NCBI GenBank assembly: GCA_937983475.1
Contig: CALJZV010000023.1
Coordinates: 1 to 11,018 of the forward strand
DNA: 11,018 nt
Direction: 5' to 3'
DNA from: an uncultured Verrucomicrobiales bacterium
GTDB lineage: Bacteria; Verrucomicrobiota; Verrucomicrobiia; Limisphaerales; JACDHS01
Shown: positions 7,168 to 11,018 of the stretch, piece by piece
How positions within the stretch are numbered: position 1 is the first letter of the stretch
Layout: every line of letters starts with the position of its first letter
Translations under genes and position numbers: made by a program
Notes under the pieces: generated by a model
Seen by the model: the letters and a program-made list of their open reading frames with translations, nothing else
Told to the model about the DNA's origin: nothing
Databases searched by the model: none

Positions 7168-7331
7168 TCGGTAATAGGGTAGTTAAAACCGCTCATCGAG
7201 CAAGGTTGCGCGGGCGGTTTCATTTTTCTTGCGGGCGAATAAAAAGCGCAGTCGCAATGCCAGAACACCGCCAAACCGGCTCGCCGGGTTTCTTGATTCG
7301 CATCACCGCAACAATTAAGGTGACACTTTGA
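7168..7331 (+). promoter_or_regulatory. Divergent intergenic region with two inverted repeats
   Basis: These 164 bp separate the sigma operon (leftward) from glnD (rightward) and must hold both promoters. Visible structure: a perfect 7-bp inverted repeat, AAACCGC at 7186-7192 and GCGGTTT at 7214-7220, 21-nt spacer, in the presumed leader of the sigma operon; and an imperfect hairpin at 7273-7291 (AAACCGGC, TC, GCCGGGTTT, one bulged base) followed by TCTTG, 40 bp before glnD. An AAGGTG at 7317-7322 is a fair ribosome-binding site for glnD. I could not find a convincing -35/-10 pair for either gene. Whether the repeats are operators, leader hairpins or chance in GC-rich DNA is undecided. Confidence 0.35.
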
Positions 7332-10112
7332 ATGCCGACTTTGCTCGAAAAAATTAACGCCAGTGCCGCAGCCAGGCTGGATTTGCCGGAGGGACAGAAG
7401 CCCTCACAGGAGCTGGATCGCTACAAAAATTTCCTCAAGGTCGAAACTCACCGGCTCAAAATCCTTCACCGGGGCGGGAGCAGCGGTCGGGACATTTGCC
7501 AGGCGCGCGCCGCGATCATGGACGTGCTGCTGCGCTACATTTTGCAAGGAGTCAGGGCGTCCTCGTCCCACTTGTCGCCCTCGGTGCTGCCGCCCATGGC
7601 ACTGGTCGCACTGGGCGGCTACGGTCGCGCCGAGTTGAATCCCTTCAGCGACATTGACATCATGTTTTTGCACGACGGCAACATGGTGTCGCGCGGCAAG
7701 CCAATCCAGGGCCTGGGGCTTTTGACCGACGGCATGCTCTACACGCTGTGGGACATCGGGCTGAAGGTCGGCCATTCGGTGCGCAGCATTGACGAGTGCG
7801 TCAAGGTGGCCAGTGAGGACATGCAGTCCAAAACCTCGCTCATCGAGGCGCGCCTGATCGAGGGGAACGAGGCACTCTTTGCGAAATTTCAAAAAACCGT
7901 CCTGGCCAAGTGCGTGGCGGGCCACGAGGACGAATATGTTGAGGCGCGACTGAGAGACCAGGCAGTGCGCCGTGAAAAGTTCGGCAACTCCCCGCTCATG
8001 CAGGAACCCAACATCAAAAACGGCTGCGGCGGCCTGCGCGATTACCAGAACCTGGTCTGGATGACATTCTTCAAATACCGCACGCGGTCCCTCCTGGAAC
8101 TGGAGCAGAAGGAAATGGTCAGCAAAGCCGAGCGGCGTCAATTGGAGGCGGCTTATGATTATCTCCTGCGCGCGCGCAATGAACTGCATTACCACGCCGG
8201 GCGCGCGGTGGATGTGCTGACCAAAAGCGTTCAACCGTCTGTCGCCCACGGCCTGGGCTACACCGATCGCTCCCCGAGCGTGCGGCTGGAAAATTTCATG
8301 CGGGACTACTACACGCACGCCCGGAACATTGACCTCATCACCCGCACCGTGGAGCAACGACTGGCGCTTGTGCCCGAAAAAAAACTGCGCCCCTCCTTCC
8401 GCCGCAGGTTCCGCCGCCAGTCCCAGAAACGGCGCACACAACTGGTGGATGGCTTTAAGATTCTCGACGGAGAAATCCATCCCGCCACCCGCCAGGTGTT
8501 TCGGGACCGCCCTTGGCGACTGATGCGGGTGTTTCTTTACGCCCAACAGCGCAATCTCAAGCTCCATCCCGACCTGGCCCAGTTGATCCGCAATCAATTG
8601 CACCTGGTCAACAATGCCGTCCTTTCCGATGAGCATGTCCGCAAAACGTTTTTGGAAATTCTCGACCAGCGCGGCAATGTGGCCCCGATTCTCAGGGCCA
8701 TGCACGAAGTGGGCCTCTTGGGGAAATTTCTCCCGGAATTTGGCCGGCTCACCTGCCTGGTGCAGCACGAGTTCTACCATCAATACACAGCAGACGAGCA
8801 CACGCTGGTCTGCGTCGAAAAACTCGACGCCATCTGGCAGGCGCAGAAGCCGCCGTTCAGCGCCTATACGGAAATCTTTCAGAAAATTGAAAAGCCCTTT
8901 TTGCTTTATTTGGCCCTGCTGCTTCATGACGCAGGCAAGGCGCACCGGGGAAACCGGCGGCACGACGAGATCGGCGCGGATCTGGCCCTCAAAGTGGCAC
9001 GGCGCCTGGGCCTGGATGGCGCCGAGTCCCACACCTTGCGCCTGCTGGTCGAGCATCACCTGACGATGGCGTCCATTTCCCAGCGGCGCGACCTGGACGA
9101 CCCATCGGTCATCCGCCATTTTGCCGGCATCGTGCAGTCTGTGGACACCCTGGACATGCTCACGCTTTTGACATTTGCCGATTCGATGGGCACCAGCGAT
9201 CAACTGTGGAACGGATTCAAGGAGGCTTCCCTCTGGCTGCTCCACCACAAAACCCGTGAATTGCTGGCCGGCGGCACCACGTTCCTGCAGGCCGAGGAAA
9301 AGCAGCGCGAATTGCTGGCCGAGGAAGTGATGCGCCTGGAGCCTCGCGCCATCATCGAGGAGGAATTGCATGCGCACTTTGACAATCTTCCACAGAGGTA
9401 TTTTCAAATTAACAATGCCAGGGAAATCGCGTTTGATTTATCGTTGGTGCACCGGTTCATGCTCCGGCAGTTGAGTGAAAATGAAAACGCGCTCTCGCCA
9501 GTCATCGCCTGGCAAAACGATCCGGATCGCGGCTACAGCACCGTCCATATCTGCACCTGGGACCGCGCCGGCCTGTTCTCCAAAATTGCCGGCTGCCTCT
9601 CCGCCTCAGGATTGAACATCCTCAGCGCCGAAATCATGACCCGCAGCGACGCGATTGTTCTGGACACGTTTTTCGTAGACGATGCCCGTACCGGCCTTCT
9701 GGCCAATCGGGAGGAGCGCGAGAAGTTCGAACAGTTGCTGGACCAAGCCCTGACTCGCGAGGACATGGACCTTCAACCGCTCATTCTGCGCCAGAAATCG
9801 CGCGCGTCGGTTTACAAATCTCCCGGCGGCGAGCGCATCCCGACGGTGGTCTGGCTCGACAACGACACCTCCGAGACCCACACGATCATTGACATTGAAA
9901 CCGAAGACCATGTGGGCCTGCTGTTCGCGTTGTCTCAAGCCATGCACGACTGCGACCTCAACATCGCCCTGGCCAAGATTCTCACTGAAAAGGGCGCGGC
10001 CATTGACACCTTTTACGTGACCGACAGCCTGGGAAATAAAATCACTGACGCGGACCGCCGAAAGCAGGTTGACCGTAAATTGCGCGGCGCCATCCAGAAA
10101 CTGGCCTTTTGA
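7332..10112 (+). CDS. glnD: Bifunctional uridylyltransferase/uridylyl-removing enzyme GlnD (PII sensor)
   Basis: Nitrogen-status sensor that uridylylates PII proteins when glutamine is low and removes UMP when it is high, so controlling glutamine synthetase and nitrogen gene expression. It is complete at 926 residues, near the usual 850-950. Domains in order: nucleotidyltransferase with GGYGRAELNPFSDIDI (95-110), whose D107 and D109 are the metal ligands; the GlnD-type helical linker (EPNIKNGCGGLRDYQNL, about 220-238); an HD hydrolase domain with HDAGK (H532, D533) and VEHHLTMA downstream, for uridylyl removal; and two C-terminal ACT domains (about 735-810, CTWDRAGLFSKIAGCLS; and 850-922, TEDHVGLLFALSQAMHD) that bind glutamine. 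All key residues are present, so both activities are expected. The ATG start has AAGGTG about 9 nt upstream. No glnB, glnK or glnA lies in the window; pssA follows after 85 bp, probably with its own promoter. Confidence 0.96.
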   Translation: MPTLLEKINASAAARLDLPEGQKPSQELDRYKNFLKVETHRLKILHRGGSSGRDICQARAAIMDVLLRYILQGVRASSSHLSPSVLPPMALVALGGYGRAELNPFSDIDIMFLHDGNMVSRGKPIQGLGLLTDGMLYTLWDIGLKVGHSVRSIDECVKVASEDMQSKTSLIEARLIEGNEALFAKFQKTVLAKCVAGHEDEYVEARLRDQAVRREKFGNSPLMQEPNIKNGCGGLRDYQNLVWMTFFKYRTRSLLELEQKEMVSKAERRQLEAAYDYLLRARNELHYHAGRAVDVLTKSVQPSVAHGLGYTDRSPSVRLENFMRDYYTHARNIDLITRTVEQRLALVPEKKLRPSFRRRFRRQSQKRRTQLVDGFKILDGEIHPATRQVFRDRPWRLMRVFLYAQQRNLKLHPDLAQLIRNQLHLVNNAVLSDEHVRKTFLEILDQRGNVAPILRAMHEVGLLGKFLPEFGRLTCLVQHEFYHQYTADEHTLVCVEKLDAIWQAQKPPFSAYTEIFQKIEKPFLLYLALLLHDAGKAHRGNRRHDEIGADLALKVARRLGLDGAESHTLRLLVEHHLTMASISQRRDLDDPSVIRHFAGIVQSVDTLDMLTLLTFADSMGTSDQLWNGFKEASLWLLHHKTRELLAGGTTFLQAEEKQRELLAEEVMRLEPRAIIEEELHAHFDNLPQRYFQINNAREIAFDLSLVHRFMLRQLSENENALSPVIAWQNDPDRGYSTVHICTWDRAGLFSKIAGCLSASGLNILSAEIMTRSDAIVLDTFFVDDARTGLLANREEREKFEQLLDQALTREDMDLQPLILRQKSRASVYKSPGGERIPTVVWLDNDTSETHTIIDIETEDHVGLLFALSQAMHDCDLNIALAKILTEKGAAIDTFYVTDSLGNKITDADRRKQVDRKLRGAIQKLAF

Positions 10113-10129
10113 ATTGCCGCCATTCGGCT

Positions 10130-10161
10130 TTGACAATACGCGCCAAACTTTCGACGTTTAA
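10130..10161 (+). promoter_or_regulatory. Candidate sigma-70-type promoter for pssA
   Basis: A perfect TTGACA -35 hexamer lies at 10130-10135 in the 85-bp gap after glnD, 62 bp before the pssA GTG. The -10 side is poor: at a 17-nt spacing the hexamer is GACGTT, and the better-looking GTTTAA (10156-10161) is 20 nt away. The call rests mainly on the exact -35 and its position in the gap, so it stays low confidence; readthrough from glnD is an alternative. Confidence 0.3.
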
Positions 10162-10187
10162 GCCGTTGATGAACTGCGCCGATGGAA

Positions 10188-10192
10188 AAGGA
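10188..10192 (+). promoter_or_regulatory. Shine-Dalgarno site fixing the GTG start of pssA
   Basis: AAGGA ends 5 nt before the GTG at 10198, a normal distance. It supports GTG as the start; the nearby ATG at 10182-10184 is in another frame. Confidence 0.6.
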
Positions 10193-10197
10193 CGCTT

Positions 10198-11018
10198 GTG
10201 AGCACGCCTGAATCAAATAAGACAAACGGCCCCGAGCACGGCCTGAAGATTTATTTTCTGCCCAACCTGATGACGGCAGGGAATTTGTTTTGCGGTTTTT
10301 TGGCCCTGACCAAGATTGTCGAGGCGGACATCACCTCGCCCAATTTCAACGCGGTGATCAAGACCGCCCTGTTTTTCATCCTGCTGGCCTGCATTTTTGA
10401 CCTGCTGGACGGCCGTGTAGCCCGGATGGGCGGCACCGACAGCCCGTTTGGCCGGGAGTTTGATTCGCTTGCGGACATCATTTCCTTCGGCGCGGCGCCG
10501 GCCTTTTTGGTGCACCGCATCGTGCTCAAGGATGTCTTCATCAATTATGCCCAGGTCGGGTGGTTCATCGCCTCGATCTACCTCATCTGCGGCGCGCTCC
10601 GGCTGGCGCGGTTTAATTGCCTTGCGGCGATGGGCAGCAGCACAGATTTCACTGGTTTTCCCATTCCTGCGGCGGCGGCGCTGGTGGCCTCGTTGACGTT
10701 GTTCCTCATGTGGTGGGAGGGCAAGGGCTTTGCCACCGGGATTTGGCGCTATCTGCTGCCGGTTATATTGCTTCTGCTGTCAGTGATGATGGTCAGCGAA
10801 GTGAAGTATCCCAGCTTCAAGACGCTGGACCTCAAATCGCGCCGCCCTTTCGGCAAAATGGTTGTGGCCATCCTGTTCATCGGCTGCCTGCTGATTCTGC
10901 GGGACATACTGCTGCCGATCATCCTGCCGCTAATCATGACGGCCTACCTAGTTTATGGTTTTGTCCGTCCGCACATTACACGTCGCGTACGGCTCGAGAT
11001 CCGGGATGAGGCGGCCGA
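10198..11018 (+). CDS. pssA: CDP-diacylglycerol-serine O-phosphatidyltransferase (PssA), 3' end outside window
   Basis: Integral membrane enzyme that makes phosphatidylserine, the precursor of phosphatidylethanolamine, from CDP-diacylglycerol and L-serine. The frame starts at GTG and stays open to the right edge (273 codons), so it is partial, probably by only a few codons. It has the full CDP-alcohol phosphatidyltransferase motif D-x2-D-G-x2-A-R-x8-G-x3-D-x3-D: D68, D71, G72, A75, R76, G85, D89, D93. NLMTAGNLFCGFLAL (23-37) opens the first membrane segment, and ICGALRLARFN (130-140) plus GFPIPAAAAL (153-162) are typical of the class II (subtilis-type) PssA rather than phosphatidylglycerophosphate synthase. 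About six to eight hydrophobic segments are visible, including 186-199 and 221-257. The N-terminal 15 residues are polar. A psd partner gene is not adjacent within the window. The substrate call comes from family motifs; another CDP-alcohol transferase is the main alternative. Confidence 0.88.
   Translation, partial: MSTPESNKTNGPEHGLKIYFLPNLMTAGNLFCGFLALTKIVEADITSPNFNAVIKTALFFILLACIFDLLDGRVARMGGTDSPFGREFDSLADIISFGAAPAFLVHRIVLKDVFINYAQVGWFIASIYLICGALRLARFNCLAAMGSSTDFTGFPIPAAAALVASLTLFLMWWEGKGFATGIWRYLLPVILLLLSVMMVSEVKYPSFKTLDLKSRRPFGKMVVAILFIGCLLILRDILLPIILPLIMTAYLVYGFVRPHITRRVRLEIRDEAA

Noticed and set aside
7404..9407. A 667-codon open frame on the minus strand
   Set aside because: It lies wholly antisense to glnD, whose product is unmistakable. 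The translation is a low-complexity Gln/His/Ala/Val-rich shadow typical of an antisense frame in GC-rich coding DNA.
10213..10544. Two overlapping open frames on the minus strand
   Set aside because: They are antisense to the CDP-alcohol phosphatidyltransferase, whose full catalytic motif sits in the plus frame from 10198.

Overview
The window looks like an ordinary chromosomal segment of a Verrucomicrobiota bacterium, most likely of the Pedosphaera/Limisphaera kind. This rests on gene content and protein style: a pilin-type C-terminal module on a non-pilin anchor, a sigma / anti-sigma-like / DUF3106 operon, and MutL and GlnD sequences of that general type. Shine-Dalgarno sites are weak or absent before several genes. 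The lineage is an inference; there is no rRNA or other decisive marker. I see no IS element, CRISPR array, tRNA, phage gene or defence system. No gene-free stretch exceeds 300 bases; the longest gaps are 164 bp (7168-7331) and 142 bp (1761-1902).

Left end, plus strand: the 3' part of tig (trigger factor; 1-731), then a small membrane-anchored protein with a pseudopilin-like extracytoplasmic domain (756-1118). These converge on a long minus-strand block.

Minus-strand block, in transcription order (7167 to 1167): an ECF sigma factor, a one-TM anti-sigma-like protein and an exported DUF3106 repeat protein, joined by 4-bp stop/start overlaps and therefore almost certainly one translationally coupled operon. 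Then, after 74 bp, come a soluble sensor kinase with an N-terminal cyclic-nucleotide-binding-type domain, a mutL gene whose reading frame lacks its first 30-odd codons, and, after 142 bp, a small lipoprotein of unknown function.

Right end, plus strand: glnD (complete; PII uridylyltransferase/uridylyl-removing enzyme) diverges from the sigma operon across a 164-bp region with two inverted repeats. A CDP-alcohol phosphatidyltransferase, best called phosphatidylserine synthase pssA, follows with a GTG start and runs off the window end.

The most notable point is mutL. The 617-codon frame is otherwise intact, but it begins inside ATPase motif I, so the catalytic Glu and Mg-binding Asn are not encoded. 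The preceding kinase stop codon lies only 12 bp upstream. This is either a real 5' deletion or an assembly error. I found no evidence of a new multi-gene system.
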